Origin: Spiroplasma endosymbiont of Atherix ibis
Lineage (GTDB): Bacteria > Bacillota_I > Bacilli_A > Mycoplasmatales > Mycoplasmataceae
Length of the DNA stretch: 64,000 nucleotides
Assembly: GCF_964020005.1 (NCBI RefSeq)
Contig: NZ_OZ026474.1
Location: forward strand, 1,008,051 to 1,072,050
Reading direction: 5' to 3'
Under the pieces are notes generated by a model that saw nothing but the letters and a program-made list of their open reading frames with translations, did not search any database and was not told the origin of the DNA. Both the position numbers and the translations under genes were made by a program. Shown here piece by piece: positions 20,021-33,515 of this stretch (the stretch's first letter is position 1; each line of letters begins with the position of its first letter).

Positions 20021-21106
20021 TTAACCCTCTATATGTTGAGTGATTCGATTTTTTTGTTCATCATTTATTAGTTCAATAATAATTTCATCTAAATTACCTT
20101 CCATTACTTGATCTAATTTATTTAATGTTAAATTAACTCTATGATCAGTAACTCTATTTTGTGCATAATTGTATGTTCTTATTTTTTCACTTCTTGCTCC
20201 AGTACCAACAGCATTTTTTCTCAAACTTGCTGCTTCACTTTGTTGTTTCTCAAGTTCTGCTTCATATATTCTTGCTCTTAGTAATGTCATTGCTTTATCT
20301 TTATTATCATGTTGACTTCTTCCATCTTGTGAAGCAGCAACAATACCAGTAGGAATATGAGTAATTCTTACAGCTGAATCTGTTGTATTAATATGCTGTC
20401 CTCCAGCTCCTGAGGCTCTATAAGTATCAATTCTTAAATCAGCTGTTTTAATATCAACTTCAACATCACTAACTTCTGGAAGAACCGCAACAGTGGCTGT
20501 TGATGTTTGAATTCTTCCTTTTGATTCAGTTTTAGGTACTCTTTGTACTCTATGACTACCTGACTCAAATTTCATTTTTGAATATACTTTATCTCCTTTT
20601 ACCATAAATGAAATTTGACTAAATCCCCCTGTTGTTGATTCATTCATATCCATAACTTCTATTTTTCAATTATTTTTTTCTGCATACTTTGTATAAAGTC
20701 TAAAAAGATCTCCTGCAAAAATATTTGCTTCATCACCACCAGCTGCTCCTCTAATTTCAAAAATAACATTTTTATCATCATTTGGATCTTTAGGAAGTAA
20801 TAAAAGTTCTAGATCATCTTCAACATGAGTTATTCTCTCTTGTGCTTCTTCTAATTGAAGTTTTGCAAGACTTCTCATCTCTTCATCTTTTTCAGTTTCT
20901 AAAATTTGTTTTGCTTCTTCTATATCCTTATTTATTTTTTTATATTCTTTATACTTATTAACTATTTCTTCAAGATTTGCTCTTTCTTTATTTAATTCTG
21001 TAAGAAGTTTAATATCTTTTAAAATTTCTTCTTTTTGAATAGTTTCATCAATAGAAATTACTCTATTTTCCATAACATCTAATGCTTCTAAGGTTTTCTT
21101 ATTCAT
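20021..21106 (-). CDS. prfA: Peptide chain release factor 1
   Basis: 361 residues across one TGA-Trp codon. RF1 ends translation at UAA and UAG. The peptidyl-hydrolysis loop GAGGQH is at about residues 233-238, and the stop-reading tripeptide region reads VPKTES at about 190-195 (PxT class). RF2 is not seen in the window, as expected where UGA is sense. Downstream prmC modifies the GGQ Gln. Upstream tdk ends 12 bases before, so tdk-prfA-prmC form one unit. Confidence 0.95.
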
Positions 21107-21117
21107 AATCCATTCTC

Positions 21118-21720
21118 CTATTCTGGTTTAATATAACAATGTCTGCATCTTGCTTCATATTTTTCATCTGCAGATATAACAATAATTGGCTCATTTGCTT
21201 TTGCAGGCTTCCCATTAATTATTCTCTGTGTTCTATTTGCATTACCACCACAAGAATGACAAATTGATGTTAATTTATCTACATATTCAGCTTCTATTAA
21301 TAATTTATCAACATTTTGAAAAGGATCATTTTTAAAATCCTTATCTAAACCATTTACAACTACAATTATACCTTCATCAGCTAATCTTTTAATAATTTCA
21401 ACTATATCTTTATCTAAAAATTGAATTTCATCAATACCTATTATATCAATTTTTTCTTTTTTATTTTCTTTATAAAATATATCTAATAATTCTTTACTGT
21501 CTTTAACAGGAATAGACTCAATGCTCATTCCAGAATGAGAAAATATATCTTTTTTTGAGTATCTATCATCAATTAGTGGCTTAAATACCAAAACATTTTG
21601 TTGAGCATATTTATATCTTTTTAATCTTTTAATAAATTCTTCAGTTTTTCCTGCAAACATACACCCTGTAATTAATTCAATTCATCCTTTTTTACTATTA
21701 AAATTCATTCTATATGTCAT
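21118..21720 (-). CDS. tdk: Thymidine kinase
   Basis: 200 residues, starting at ATG 21720 (the AAGGGG site decides this over the internal Met at residue 21) with one TGA-Trp. It phosphorylates salvaged thymidine. The P-loop [10 protein letters not shown] lies at about 16-25, a Walker B-like [11 protein letters not shown] at about 92-102, and two CxxC pairs (CHSC and CRHC) bind the structural zinc of the type II enzymes. Confidence 0.93.
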
Positions 21721-21740
21721 ATTATTTTTCCCCTTATATA

Positions 21741-22688
21741 TTATTCAATTAAATTATTTAAATCATTAATTAAAGAATTTAATTGCCTTCAACTATCAAG
21801 CTTAGCTCCTGATGCTAATTTGTGACCTCCACCATTATATTTTACTGCCACTGAATTTATATCAAATTCTCTACTTCTAATTGAAAGTTTTACTTTATTA
21901 CTACCAACAGTTTTATACGCAAGAGCTCATATTTTCACTTCTTCAATACCTGATAGAACAGTTAAAGCACTTTTAATTTCCTCTTCGCCAAGATCTAAAT
22001 CTTTAAAAATTTTTGTTTTAACTTTTATGAAAGCTATTTGATTTATATTATAAAATTTAGCCATATTAAAAGCTTTATTATGTCATTTTGCTAATTTTAA
22101 TTTTTTTAGAAATAATTGTGAATATATTTCTGTAATTATAACACCAGCTTCTAATAAAATTTTAGCAGCTTGAAAAGTACTTCCATTTGTTTTTTCAAAA
22201 AGAAATCTTCCTGAATCAGTTATTAGACCAAAATAAAGATAAGTAGCAGCATCTTTTGTTATTTTTAAATTAAGTTGATTAGCTCATAGCGTAATAACTT
22301 GAGTACAAGCTATTGCACTTACATCTACTATTTTATTTTCTGCAAACTCATCAACTTCTAAATGATGATCAATTTTAAAAACTTCTTTAACTTCATTTTT
22401 AAAATAAAAATCAACTCTGTCAAAATTTGCCACATCAACAGTAATTAAAAGTGATGATGAAATAATATCTTTATTTAACTTAGATTCGTCTTCTTCTCTT
22501 AAAGCTAAATTTAATTTTTCTCCTACAACATATACATTTTTATTTTCAAAATTTTTTAAAATAATTTCTCTCAATCCATAAGCACTTCCTTGGGTATCTC
22601 AATCAGGAGAAACATGTTTTGCAATTATTATATTTTTATATTCCTTAATTTTTTTAATTAAAGTTAATTCATTACCTTTTAATTCCAT
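21741..22688 (-). CDS. nrnA: DHH/DHHA1 phosphoesterase, NrnA-like (315 aa)
   Basis: DHH-family oligoribonuclease/pAp phosphatase. Motif I is HVSPDWDTQGSA (usually H-x-x-PDxDxxGS), motif II DVANFDRV, motif III the signature IDHH, and the C-terminal DHHA1 glycine loop GGGHKLASGA binds the substrate. Length fits. The protein degrades short RNA ends and pAp and can replace Orn. An AAGGAGAA ribosome site precedes the ATG. Confidence 0.85.
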
Positions 22689-22696
22689 AATTCTCC

Positions 22697-24547
22697 TTAC
22701 ATAACTTTTAAAATTGAATCTTCTCCAATATATAATTTAACTTTTTTATCTATTTCAAATTTTTCAGTTGAATAAAAGTATATTTTTAAATTAGTTTCTT
22801 TCATTAAAGCTTCATACATATTTGGATCAACAAATTTATTATTTTTAATAATTATTCCAACTAATTCTAAAATATAGTTTTTATTTTCTTTTTTATTGGT
22901 ATGAACTTTCATTGGATTAATAACTAATTTACCTACTTGTTCAAAAAGATTACTTTGAGTTTTAGTTGTTTCATTCATAGTTTCTAATTTTTTACCATCA
23001 TATTTATAACTAAATCTATTATTTTTTGCAAAAAAATCTCCACCATAAGTTGATCAATATTTTTTTAAAATATCTTCTAAACTGCTTTCAATAATTTCTT
23101 GGTCATTTATTAAATAAATATTCTTATTTAATTCAGGAATTTCATTAATATCTTCTTCAATAAAAACTATTGAAAAATGTGAATCTAAATTAAATAAATT
23201 ATCAATTACAGCTAACAAATTTTGCTTTTCATTATAATTTAATTTAGCAAGTACATTATAAAAAATAAAATTATATTTTTTTAAATATATTGCAGTTAAC
23301 AGTTGAAACCAAATTTCTTCCATTTTACTTAATTTAAATGATAATAAATTAAATTCAAATCCAAGTTGTTTTGATGTTTCATCAATAAATAAAGTTGATT
23401 GCTTATAAATTGATGAAATATCTTTTTTTAATCGAGCCTTATGAACTTTAAATTCTTCTAAATCTCCTTTTTCACAATCATCATTTAAAACTCTTTTATG
23501 ATATTTGTGCATTACTTCAACAATTTTTCCTCTCAAAGTACTCGCTTCATCTGAAAGACCTTCAAAAAACATTTTTTCTTGTTTCTTTTTAAATTCAAAT
23601 CTTTGATCATAAGAAGCCTTTCTTCATATAAATAATTCATCAAGATTTCTTATTCTTTTTTTAACGATTTCAGCTTTATTTAATTCAAAAATAATTTGTT
23701 TTTTAAGATTTTTAATTATGAAATTGTTTTTTAAGATTTTTGTTTTAATGTTGTTTACTTTTAAATCTATTATTTTTAATTGTTTTCTAGTTACAAAATT
23801 AATTTGGTGAAAATTTAATTCCTTAGCTAATTTTCTTTTTTGCTTATCTTTTGATTTTTTTGTTACATATTCACAAGTACACAATGATGATAATTCCATA
23901 AGTGTATAAACTTTATCAAAAAGAGTTTGTAAGAATGTTTGAATAAGTTCTAAATTTTGAGTTTTTTCAACTAGATAATAATAATCTTTAATAATAATTC
24001 TTATATGTTCTTCCATATCTCCATAGCTTTTTTGTAAATTTGTATTGTTAAATTCAACTATTTGATTTAAAAATTCTGAGACTCATTGTTCTTCTATTTC
24101 AAAAGAGTTTTCAATGAATTTTGAAATCATAGTTTCTATTTTATCTCTCATTAATAAATCTGTTTTATTATTTTTAGATGTTATAAAAGATAAATAAGAA
24201 TATTTTTTATTTATATAATTAATTTTTGCCTTACTATAAAAGTTTTTATTTAAAAGCAATGATGTATATAGTCAAAATTTTTCTGGTCATTTTCTAAATA
24301 AAGTATTTGCTTTAATTACAGCAACTTTTCGTTTTGTTCACTGTTTATTAACTTTATCATATCCATCAATTTTAAATAAACCATTTTTTACAAGATATTT
24401 ACCTTGTAAAATATTTTTAAAGTTACGTCTTAAGTTTTTATCATAAGAAATAACAGTAGTTTTCTCAGAATCATTATTTCTAAAAGTAATGCTTTTAGGT
24501 GTTAATTTTCTATTAAAAAATTTAGCATTTTTAATTGTAAAACTCAT
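22697..24547 (-). CDS. Degenerate ABC ATPase-like protein with long coiled-coil insert (616 aa)
   Basis: One frame from ATG 24547 to TAA 22697 with TGA as Trp. The N-terminus (KSITFRNNDSEKTTVISYDK) follows the start of an ABC ATPase domain, but there is no GxxGxGK[ST] Walker A. A helical and coiled-coil insert of about 250 residues follows. After it, LGFEFNLLSFKLSKMEE stands where the signature region should be, KKYNFIFYNVLAKL where Walker B (LLLDEP) should be, and FSIVFIEEDI where the H-loop is expected. The layout recalls mollicute OppF-type ATPases with an insert, with the ATP site lost. It is a full-length ORF with a clean start (AGGTTTT region) in the nrnA unit, so probably functional as a non-ATPase. 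ABC assignment is inference. Confidence 0.45.
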
Positions 24548-24599
24548 ATAAAACCTCCATAACTTTAATATTGTATAACATTTTAAATAAAAATAATAA

Positions 24600-24627
24600 A
24601 ACTAGACCAATTACTAGTCTAGTTATT
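24600..24627 (-). terminator. Terminator after rpmE
   Basis: ACTAGAC and GTCTAGT pair around a 9-base loop; on the minus strand TTTTATT follows. Confidence 0.75.
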
Positions 24628-24636
24628 TGTATTAAA

Positions 24637-24927
24637 TTATTTTTTAGCTTCTTTTGATTTTTTTTGATTTTCAGCTTTTTGAGCAGCTGATGCTTTTTCA
24701 ACTTCAGCAAGTTTTGCATCTTTTTTAGCAAATTTTTCTTTGAATTTTTCAACACGTCCCTCTACATTTGCAAAGTTTTGTTTTCCTGTGTAGAAAGGAT
24801 GACAATTTGAACAAGTATCAATTCTTACTTCTTCACCTTTTGTTGATCCTGATATGAATTCATTGCTGCAAGTTGTACAAACAAATTTAGCTTCAAAATA
24901 TTGTGGATGTATGTTTGCTTTTGGCAT
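24637..24927 (-). CDS. rpmE: Ribosomal protein bL31
   Basis: 96 residues. The bL31 start MPKANIHPQYFEAKFVC is typical, and two zinc-type pairs, CTTC at about 17-20 and CSNC at about 36-39, mark the C+ form. HPFYTGKQ is the conserved 3' end of the core. The C-terminal 30 residues are an Ala/Lys-rich extension (EKASAAQKAENQKK) typical of mollicute versions. Own terminator; upstream GGAAGGTGAA ribosome site. Confidence 0.93.
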   Translation of the reverse strand: MPKANIHPQYFEAKFVCTTCSNEFISGSTKGEEVRIDTCSNCHPFYTGKQNFANVEGRVEKFKEKFAKKDAKLAEVEKASAAQKAENQKKSKEAKK

Positions 24928-25581
24928 GTTTTCACCTTCCTTTATTTAAAGTTTTCTAATACAAAATAAATAATACCATATTTTTTTAAAATGTTATTTA
25001 TTTTAATATTTTTATTTAATAAAAAATTTTTTAAATAAAAGCACTAACAACAAAATTAAGAAAAATACTACTATAGTCATTTCAAGTTTTTTATCAAGAA
25101 ATACAGTTGCAAATAGCTCCAAGAATAGTTAATTCTCCATCAAATATAAAACTCTTTGAAAAATAACATATTCAATTCCTAATTCTCTATTTATCTCAAC
25201 TTTAACAGCTATAATTTTTCTAGTTATATCAAAAAAAATAGTATTATAAATACAAAAATTGAAATATACATAACTGGATTTAATCATATCTTAATATTTG
25301 CAAGTTACCTTCAAATAGATGAAATATTGAAAGTAAAAACTTTTCTATAAATTTAAAAACACTAAATAAGTTATCTTTTAAAATAACTTAGAAAAAATTA
25401 AAGTTGTAATTAATAAATGCTTGTTTTTTTTGGATTTATTTAAAAAATATAAATAAAAATTATAGAGACTAGATAGTTCTATTCCTAGAGAAACTAACTC
25501 AATATATTATCTTATACAATATTTATTAATTGCTTTATTATTTTATATTTTTTTAATACTTTCAAAATTTAATTTTTATGT
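24928..25581 (-). pseudogene. Gap with a decayed membrane protein remnant
   Basis: The minus strand at about 25010-25240 reads as RKIIAVKVEINRELGIEYVIFQ, stops once, then gives a hydrophobic tail (MTIVVFFLILLLVLLFKKF). Further stops and shifts occur up to 25560. Probably the worn end of a lost transporter gene. The rest is plain A/T with no RNA gene seen. Confidence 0.35.
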
Positions 25582-26421
25582 TTATCTACTTTTATTTGTT
25601 AAATTATTCATTTTTTCATAATTACAAATTTTATCTAAAAATAAAATTAAATAATTAACAAGCGGGCCAACAAGAAATGTAAAACATATTGTTCCGAGAC
25701 CAAAATTTGTAAGAAAAAAATTCAATTTTGTAGAATCACCTTTTATAAAAGGAAAAAAAGCAAAGCCTAAAGAAAATATAAATATATCAATAATTAATCT
25801 ACCAATTGTATAATTTAATTTTGTTAATCTTAAAAACTGTGTACAAATATTATTAAATGGACCCAACATTCATCCAGATTTAACTCAAAAACCAATTCCA
25901 AGTACAAAACAAAGAAATCCTGCTATAAATAATCAATTTCTAATTCCAATTGAAGAGGAAATTGATTTTCCTTCTCTAGAAACTCATTGACTAACAATAG
26001 GTATAAACATTTTTATAATAAAAGGAATACTAAAAGTTATTATAAGATCAGCTATTATCATTCAAACAAACAAAACTCAAATTTTATTTTTCTTTGTTAA
26101 TTTATAATCATCAATTGAAGGTTTAATAGAAAATCCTATAGCAAATAAAATAAGTATAATATTACAAGTTAATAATGCTATAGGATAAATTGAAACAAAT
26201 TTTTCTCCAAACATTGAACCATCACTTCCATATGGTGTCATTGTTGCTATTATATTATAAAGTGTTCAATCTATTTGACTACCCCCAACAGCTGGTTGTT
26301 GATATAAGGCAAGTCCAAAACAACTTATAAAAAGACCTAAAAAAGCTAATATAATTTTTGCTAAAATAGATAATCAATGATTACTTAAATAGATTTTATT
26401 TTCTTCAATTCATTTCTTCAT
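25582..26421 (-). CDS. YitT/YczE-like integral membrane protein (279 aa)
   Basis: Joined across several TGA-Trp codons from ATG 26421 (MKKWIEENKIYL). The first membrane segment (IILAFLGLFISCFGLALYQ) is followed by GGSQIDWTLYNIIA, where this broad family has G-x-a-x-x-D. About six spans follow, with a second G-rich half (LGIGFWVKSGWMLGPFNNICTQF) repeating the same pattern, as in YczE/YitT-type proteins with an internal duplication. Function in the family is unclear (possible transporter). Confidence 0.5.
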
Positions 26422-26457
26422 TTTATTTTTCTCTCTTTTTGCAGATATTTTTACATA

Positions 26458-26484
26458 AAAAAATAGTCAAAAAACCTATTTTTC
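26458..26484 (-). terminator. Terminator after the small HTH gene
   Basis: AAATAG and CTATTT pair around a 7-8 base loop; on the minus strand a run of seven T follows. Confidence 0.6.
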
Positions 26485-26649
26485 ATATTTAGTTTTAAGA
26501 GCTTCAATTCCACCTTGTTCGTATCTTTTAACTCAATTTCTTAGAGAAATAACACTTACATTTCTAGTTGGTGCAAATTGAGTTGCAGTAACTCCACTAT
26601 TTTTAAAGTCATTAATAATTTTTACTTTTTCTTCAACTGTTAAGTTCAT
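26476..26649 (-). CDS. 57-aa helix-turn-helix protein, transposase OrfA-like
   Basis: 57 residues with a good AAGGAGAAAA ribosome site. VEEKVKIINDFKNSGVTATQFA then RNVSVISLRNWVKRYEQGGIEAL is a helix-turn-helix of the IS3/IS150 OrfA or HTH_28 kind, ending just where OrfA's oligomerisation helix would begin. No inverted repeats or orfB are visible, so it is either a captured OrfA domain or a small regulator. It directly follows fba (27-base gap) on the same strand. Confidence 0.55.
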
Positions 26650-26675
26650 TTTCTTTTCTCCTTAATATTTTATAA

Positions 26676-27569
26676 TTATTTTGCTTTACCTTGGCAACCA
26701 AACACTTTTGTTAAATCTAAAAAAGTTTGTTTTAAAGCTTTAAATCCTGGTGCAAGTAATTTACGAGGATCAAATCCTTTTGCTTCATCATCTAAGTCTT
26801 TCTTAGCTTCAATATATTCTCTTGTAGCATCTCTAAATGATAATTGTAATTCAGTATTAACATTAATTTTTGATATTCCTAATTTAATAGATTTTTCAAC
26901 TTGATCTTGAGGAATTCCTGATCCTCCATGTAATACCATTGGTAATTTGCACGCTGCTTGTAATTCTTCTAGTGTATCAAATGATAATGATTTTCATCAT
27001 TCTGGGTATTTACCATGAATATTTCCAATTCCAGCAGCTAACATTGATATTCCTGTAGTTGCCATTTCAGCTGCTTGCTTTGGATCTCCTAATTCACCTT
27101 CACCTACAACACCATCTTCTTCTCCACCAATTGAACCAATTTCAGCTTCAACTGATACTTCATGAGCGTTTGCAAATTCCATTAATTCTTTAACTTTTGC
27201 AATATTTTCTTCATATGGTAAATGTGATCCATCAAACATAACTGATGAATATCCTGCTTCTATACATTTTTTAGCAACCTCAATTGATTGACCATGATCT
27301 AAGTGTAAAGCAACTGGTACAGTAATATTTAATGACTCTAATAGACCATTAACCATACCAACAACAACTTTAACTCCTCCCATATATTTTAAAGCTCCTT
27401 CTGAAGTAGCAATAATAACAGGTGTTTTTGATTCCTGAGCTGCTTCTAAAATTGCTTTAGTTCATTCTAAGTTATTAATATTAAAATGCCCAATAGCATA
27501 TTTATTTGTATGTGCTTCTTTAACCATTTTTGTAGCATTCACTAATTTTGAATGATAAATTCTTGACAT
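26676..27569 (-). CDS. fba: Class II fructose-bisphosphate aldolase
   Basis: 297 residues, full length. It splits fructose-1,6-bisphosphate in glycolysis. Zinc and active-site motifs are in order: ALHLDHGQS at about 80-88 (His/Asp), EVSVEAEIGSIGG at about 128-140, AAGIGNIHGKYP at about 171-182 (second zinc His), LHGGSGIP at about 207-214 (third His) and INVNTELQ at about 228-235. Start ATG has GGAGGAAAT upstream. Codon use is like its neighbours. Confidence 0.93.
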
Positions 27570-27653
27570 ATTTCTATTTCCTCCTATAAAGATATTTTAT
27601 ACTTTAACATTATACCCCTTTATCTTTACTTAATATATGTTTTTCTTGCTTTA

Positions 27654-28175
27654 TTATAATTTTTCAATTTCTAAATCATTTTTAGCAATTATTTTTTGTT
27701 TTAAATTTACTTTGTTAAAACTTAAATAAAATATTATCGCAAAAACAATTGTAAATGTATATTGAATTGAATCAGTAATAACTTCTACAATAGCTATAGA
27801 AGAGTCAAAAACTAAAAATGCATATAGTACATATATAAATACTCATATATAACTTATAATTATATTTAAATATAAAGGTATAATTTTTTTTAAAAGTAAA
27901 AAAGTAATACCTATAAGAACTTTAACAACTATAGTTATAGGCATATAAATAAATCCTCCTGCATATAAATCAATTAGTACTCCTGAAATAGATGCTGAAA
28001 TAATTAATAAAAAAGGGTTTAAAAAATTTAATAAAGATAAATAAATCGTATCTGATATTTGAAAAATATTTTTACCACTAATATTTGAAATAAATGAAGA
28101 TAAAGCACCAATACCAAACATAAATGATATTATTAATCCACAAATTGCTATATTTTTTGTAGTTATTTTTTTCAT
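27654..28175 (-). CDS. ECF transporter S component family protein (173 aa)
   Basis: 173 residues, about five or six membrane spans, one TGA-Trp. The N-terminal KKITTKNIAICGLIISFMFGIGAL and the segment LLIDLYAGGFIYMPITIVVKVLIGI match the pattern of energy-coupling-factor substrate-binding subunits, which partner with a shared EcfAA'T module for vitamin uptake. The substrate cannot be read; no riboswitch is seen upstream (28176-28222). The ECF energy module is not in this window. Confidence 0.55.
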
Positions 28176-28222
28176 ATCTGTCTCCTAATTTAATTTTAAA
28201 TAAAAAAACAAAAAATATATAA

Positions 28223-29815
28223 TTATTTTTTGTTAATCGCATTTATAAATCCCATAAATAAAGGATTTGGTCTATTAGGTCTTGATGTAAATTCTGGGTG
28301 ATATTGACAAGCTATAAAAAAATCATTTTTAGGATATTCAATAATTTCTACTAAATCTTGTTCTAAAAATAAACCTGAAAAAATTATTCCTTTTTCTTCA
28401 AAAGCTTTTCTAAATTGATTATTAAATTCATATCTATGTCTATGTCTTTCAATAGCAATTTTTTCTTTATAAAGAGTATGTGCAAGAGTGCCTTCTTTTA
28501 AAGAAGTAATATATCTTCCTAACCTCAATGTTCCTCCAATATTTTCTCTATTTTTACCTTCCATAATATCAATAATTGGATTTTTTGTATCAGGGTTAAT
28601 TTCTGTTGTATGAGCATCTTTTAATTTTAAAATATTTCTTGCAAATTCAATACAAGCTACTTGCATACCTAAACAAATTCCTAAATAAGCAATATTATTT
28701 TCTCTTGCATATTTAGCTGCTAAAATTTTTCCTTCTAAACCATCCTCGCCAAATCCTCCAGGTACTAAAATTCCTTGAGCATTTGATAATTCAGATTCAA
28801 TATTTTTTTCTGTAAGTTTTCTAGCATTAACTCAAATAAATTTTATTTTTTTATTAATTTCATATCCCGCAAATTTTAATGATTCCATTACAGATAAATA
28901 AGCATCACTTAATTCAACATATTTTCCAACAATATGAACTTTAAGAATATCTTTTGAATTATCAATATTATTGACTAATTTTTTTCAATCTTCTAATTTG
29001 GTTTCTTTTAACTTTAAATTTAATTGTTTTGCAACAATTTTATGCAAACTACCTTTTTCTATAATTAAAGGTACTTTATAAATAGAGTCACTATCTGGAC
29101 ATTCAATAACGTTTTCTACTGGAATACTGCAAAGTAGTGATATTTTATCTTTTAATTTTTGATTAAACTCCATTTCACTTCTTGCAACAATAACATCTGG
29201 TTGTATTCCTAAACTTAATAATTCTTTAACTGAATGTTGAATTGGTTTTGTTTTAAATTCTCCTGAAACTTTTAAATATGGTAATAATGCAACATGAATA
29301 AACATTACATTTTCTTTACCTTTTTCCATTCTAACTTGTCTTAAAGCTTCTAAAAAAGGTTGAGATTCAATATCTCCAACAGTTCCCCCAATTTCTGTAA
29401 TAACTACATCAGCTTTACTTTCAATTTCTGCTTTATAAATTTTTTGTTTTATTTCATTAGTAATATGAGGAATAACTTGTACTGTTTTTCCTCCATACTT
29501 ACCATTTCTTTCTTTTTCTAAAGTTTCATAATAAATTCTTCCAGCTGATGTTGAAGAATTTTTTGATAAATTAACATCTATAAATCTTTCATAATGTCCT
29601 AAATCTAAATCAGTTTCTTCCCCATCATCAGTTACATAAACTTCTCCATGTTCTATAGGATTTATAGTACCTGGATCAATATTTAAATATGGATCAAATT
29701 TTTGCATAAATATTTTTAATCCACTATTTTTTAAAAGTACTCCAAGAGAACTTCCAGTAATACCTTTTCCTAGTCCAGAAACTACTCCTCCTGTGATAAA
29801 AATATGTTTTGTCAT
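28223..29815 (-). CDS. pyrG: CTP synthase
   Basis: 530 residues (TGA-Trp inside). It aminates UTP to CTP with glutamine. The N-terminal synthetase domain starts [33 protein letters not shown] and [14 protein letters not shown] bind nucleotides and metal. The C-terminal amidotransferase domain has the nucleophile in GICLGMQ (about residue 375) and the His/Glu of [10 protein letters not shown] near 507-516. Own start site GGAGAAAG. Confidence 0.95.
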
Positions 29816-29840
29816 AATTTAACTTTCTCCTTTAAAAATA

Positions 29841-29868
29841 AAAAGTAGTTGATAAAAACTACTTATAA
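29841..29868 (-). terminator. Terminator after rpoE
   Basis: AAGTAGTT and AACTACTT pair around GATAAA, with TTTTTATTTTT following on the minus strand, between rpoE and pyrG. Confidence 0.75.
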
Positions 29869-29880
29869 TTAAGTTTAATT

Positions 29881-30315
29881 TTAATAATCTTCCTCATCAT
29901 CATCGTCATCTATAGTTGAATCTATTGAATCATCATCTGTATTTAGATTTAATAGATTTTTCATTTTTCCAACACCTTCAGTTGTATCTTCATCATATGT
30001 ATCTAAACCAAGTATAGATTCAGGTTCTAGATCTCCAAACTCTTCTGTTGTTTCAAATTTATCAACATATTCATATTGCTTTTTAACATCATCAAATTTA
30101 AGATATTCTCTTAAACCTCATTTACCATCTGATGTTAATGCAAATCTATTATCTAAAACTAAATCACTATAAAGTTCAGCTATTATTTCATTTTTGCTAT
30201 CATTATCTCCACTTATGTCTTTTGAAATTGTATTTCAGATATCTTCAAATGAAGCACTGTCTTTGCATTCATTTAAGTAATCATAAGTCAAATTAATTGG
30301 TGATAGTTTGTTCAT
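29881..30315 (-). CDS. rpoE: RNA polymerase delta subunit
   Basis: 144 residues. The N-terminal half is a winged-helix HARE-HTH (SPINLTYDYLNECKDSASFEDIWNTI ... NRFALTSDGKWGLREY), and the C-terminal 50 residues are strongly acidic (DDDDDEEDY), the delta-subunit shape. Delta raises RNA polymerase recycling and promoter selectivity. TGA codons encode the two Trp. Order rpoE then pyrG is conserved in Firmicutes. Confidence 0.88.
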
Positions 30316-30345
30316 AACAATTTCCTCCATAAATTCTATTTTACA

Positions 30346-31527
30346 TTATACATTGGGAAAAATATAAACTTTTTTTACATTCTTTTCTCAATCAATATTT
30401 AAAATTTCTGATAATTCCTTAAGATTATTTAATTTATCATTTTTTAAAATATAAATGTTTTCATCTTTTTTGCCAATGCTATCTTTATAAATAAATACAT
30501 TTTTTATTTCTACACAATCAAAATAATACTTGGTTTCTCCTTTAAATTCAGATTTTAATTTATTAAAATCTTTTTCTGTCATATCATATGAAACTTTTAA
30601 AAATTTTCTATTTAATAATCTATTTGATAAATCCATTAGTATTTCATCATTTTCTTTTTTTAAGATTTTAAATATATCAAACATAGTATAATCGTCTAAA
30701 AATATATATTTATCTAAAGGCATTGTTTTCTTTTCAAATACTTCTCTAAATAATTCTACAATTTGTGAATTTTTAAATTTAAACCCTGCTATATAAAGAT
30801 CTTTAAATCTCTTAAATCACATTTTAAAAGTATTATCGAAAGCAGTAGAAATTTTATGCTCATAGACTTGTTTAAACATATGATATCTACCTAATAAAAA
30901 ATTTTCTATTGCATTTAAAGATTTACTTGCAAAAACTATTTTATCTTCTTGAATTGTTGCATTTCTAATTATTCAGTCAATATCAGGTTTAGAATAATTA
31001 ACACCAGCACCAATTGAATCTCTTTGAAGATAATCTAATCTATCTGCATCAAGTTGACTAGATACTAATAAATTAACAACTTTATTTTTGTGATTTCCTT
31101 CAATTACAGAAACAACTTCTTTTGGGTCAACTCCATTATTTAATAATACTTTATTTATTTGAGTATCACCTTTTATTAAATCTACACTGTATTGTTCATG
31201 ACTTATTGATGAAATAGTTTCAAATGTATGAGAAAAAGGTCCATGACCTATATCATGAAGTAAACCTGCTATTTTTAATACTCTTTTATCTTTATCTGAA
31301 ATATGTTTATTTATTTTTTCATTTTCAAGAAATTTGCAAATAACATGATAAACACCAATACAATGTGAAAATCTTGTATGATTTGCACTTGGGAAAACAA
31401 ATTGTCCTCCTCCAAGTTGAATTATTCTTCTCAATCTTTGAAACTCATCTGTATCAATTAATTCTAGGAAAACTTTATCCTCTATATAAATTTCTCCATG
31501 AACATTATCTCTTATAAATTTCTCCAT
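30346..31527 (-). CDS. HD-domain phosphohydrolase, YwfO-like (393 aa)
   Basis: 393 residues. The HD core is complete: FSHCIGVYHV (first His, about 52-61), LLHDIGHGPFSHTFE (HD plus His, about 89-103) and DADRLDYLQRDS (final Asp, about 158-169). This is the dGTPase/SAMHD1-like subset of HD proteins; the Bacillus homologue YwfO also sits near rpoE. Likely a nucleotide triphosphohydrolase. The C-terminal 150 residues are helical, with four TGA-Trp. Five prime of rpoE in one transcription unit with gltX. Confidence 0.8.
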
Positions 31528-31537
31528 AACTTACCTC

Positions 31538-33440
<1,903 letters not shown>

Positions 33441-33477
33441 AATAACTCCTTATAACAAAATAATTATAAAATAAAAA

Positions 33478-33510
33478 ACGATTTATATCTAATTTAGTTA
33501 ATAAATCGTA
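33478..33510 (-). terminator. Terminator after ychF
   Basis: ACGATTTAT and ATAAATCGT pair around a 14-base loop, followed on the minus strand by a run of six T. Confidence 0.7.
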
Positions 33511-33515
33511 AAATT

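Noticed and set aside
20161..20352. Plus-strand ORF opposite prfA
   Set aside because: Antisense shadow with no ribosome site; leucine/phenylalanine-rich by base composition. The same holds for plus-strand frames at 14268, 32524, 42039, 45820 and 51874 and minus-strand frames at 52641, 53073, 53806, 56232 and 58266.
24531..24755. Minus-strand ORF overlapping rpmE
   Set aside because: An out-of-frame Lys/Leu-rich shadow of the A-rich 3' end of rpmE.
28176..28222. Riboswitch before the ECF S component or pyrG
   Set aside because: The gaps are too short and carry no recognisable aptamer core.
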